DNA from: a virus
Virus record (IMG/VR): IMGVR_UViG_3300021963_000499
Span: 1 to 29,141 of that record
Direction: 5' to 3' (one strand)
Length of the DNA: 29,141 bases
Numbering within the stretch: position 1 is the stretch's first letter; each line of letters starts with the position of its first letter. Of this stretch, positions 28,572-29,141 are shown piece by piece. A program made the translations under genes and the position numbers. The notes beneath the pieces are model-generated. The model searched no databases and was not told the origin of the DNA. It saw only the letters and a list, made by a program, of their open reading frames with translations.

Positions 28572-29123
28572 ATGAACACGGCAACTGTAGCACGCGACGC
28601 AATCCCGACCATATTCAGGCCGGAAGTTGATTACCGCCTTTTCGCCATCGCGTCTGGGGAAGCGCACCAGGCCATCGAGCGCCTCGTATTGTCCGACTTA
28701 TGGAGCGCCTACGAGCGCATGCACGCCGCCGCCGCGATGGGGCCGATGAACTGGACGGGCCCGGTCAGTCCGTTGGCCTTCGCCGTCTCGCGCAACTCGG
28801 CCACCTTGGCCGCCGGTGATCTAAAAGTCGACATGCTCAGCCGCGTCATCAGCGGCATCACGCGCAACGTCTGCGCGGACGATCGCTTTCGCGTGTGGAC
28901 CGAGACGGATCACATCATGCGCGGGGCACGGCGTATTCACCTGTTCGGGCTGCGCCGCAACGTCGCGGACATCTCGACTGAGATCGCGAAGCGCGGCCAC
29001 GACCTGTCGAGCGCCGGGCTGCAGAACGTCGCGGATCTGCGATCAGACCTCGAACGTACGACGCGCCAGTTGGCCGGCGAGATGATCGTGTGCGGCCTCG
29101 TCCACGACGCGGTGGTCGCGTAA
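28572..29123 (+). CDS. Protein of unknown function
   Basis: 183 residues from ATG 28572, preferred over GTG 28542 because GGAGG lies 8 bases ahead of it while the GTG falls in the hairpin loop. The sequence is mostly helical (EAHQAIERLVLSDLWSAYER; RRIHLFGLRRNVADISTEIA; NVADLRSDLERTTRQLAGEM) with two Cys. I do not recognise a family. It overlaps the next ORF by one base. Confidence 0.6.
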   Translation: MNTATVARDAIPTIFRPEVDYRLFAIASGEAHQAIERLVLSDLWSAYERMHAAAAMGPMNWTGPVSPLAFAVSRNSATLAAGDLKVDMLSRVISGITRNVCADDRFRVWTETDHIMRGARRIHLFGLRRNVADISTEIAKRGHDLSSAGLQNVADLRSDLERTTRQLAGEMIVCGLVHDAVVA

Positions 29124-29141
29124 TGGGCGCCGTCCAGAACG
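29123..29141 (+). CDS. Start of a further ORF, cut by the window end
   Basis: ATG 29123 overlaps the previous TAA by one base, the same junction type as elsewhere in this operon. Only MGAVQN is visible, so nothing can be said about the product. Confidence 0.35.

Overview
The window is one continuous stretch of a tailed-phage (Caudoviricetes) genome or prophage. It is GC-rich, most genes are on the + strand, and many start with GTG. It holds the packaging, head, tail, adsorption and lysis modules of an HK97-type phage, followed at the right end by accessory and regulatory genes. Nothing fixes the host. A predicted lipoprotein and a P4-type integrase remnant favour a high-GC Gram-negative host, but this is inference. 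No gene-free stretch exceeds about 105 bases, and no tRNA, rRNA or CRISPR array was seen.

Layout. (1) 73-3651, packaging: a P27-type small terminase, a ParB-like/DNA methyltransferase fusion, a second P27-like protein and the large terminase, joined by 4-bp GTGA overlaps. (2) 3639-5184: a small helix-turn-helix (HTH) protein and a two-domain methyltransferase-glycosyltransferase inserted between terminase and portal. (3) 5181-9128, head: portal, U35 prohead protease, Com-like zinc-finger protein, HK97-fold major capsid protein, a probable decoration protein and a small connector-region protein. (4) 9121-13896, neck and tail tube: head-tail connector, head-tail joining protein, tail completion protein, three tiny ORFs, two related tail-tube-like proteins, a tail assembly chaperone pair made by a clear -1 frameshift (A AAA AAC), and an HK97-gp10-like protein placed later than usual. 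(5) 13893-14609: an HNH endonuclease, probably a mobile intruder. (6) 14609-21375, tail tip: tape measure, a 980-residue repeat-rich hub or tail protein, a fibre with a C1q-like C-terminus, and a small fibre-associated protein. (7) 21418-25118: small signal-peptide and coiled-coil proteins, a holin-associated-like protein, a DUF5675 protein, a lipoprotein with a glycoside-hydrolase-like fold, and a two-segment holin candidate. No classical endolysin is recognised. (8) 25125-27582: an HTH-metallophosphoesterase, a Cys-rich mini-protein, a DUF1599-type protein and an SPFH/band-7 (stomatin-like) protein. (9) 27583-29141: a minus-strand chimera of an HTH-like head and an integrase C-terminus, divergent from a Cro-like HTH gene across a region with a perfect 9-bp inverted repeat, then small unknown genes.

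The structural genes form a tightly coupled operon in which most junctions overlap by 1-20 bp. The rare gaps tend to carry hairpins (12239-12255, 12718-12740, 26998-27016, 28531-28555), which suggests RNA-level tuning at those points. The most unusual cargo is the methyltransferase-glycosyltransferase fusion, the phage SPFH protein, the lipoprotein hydrolase with DUF5675 in the lysis region, and the truncated, HTH-fused integrase.
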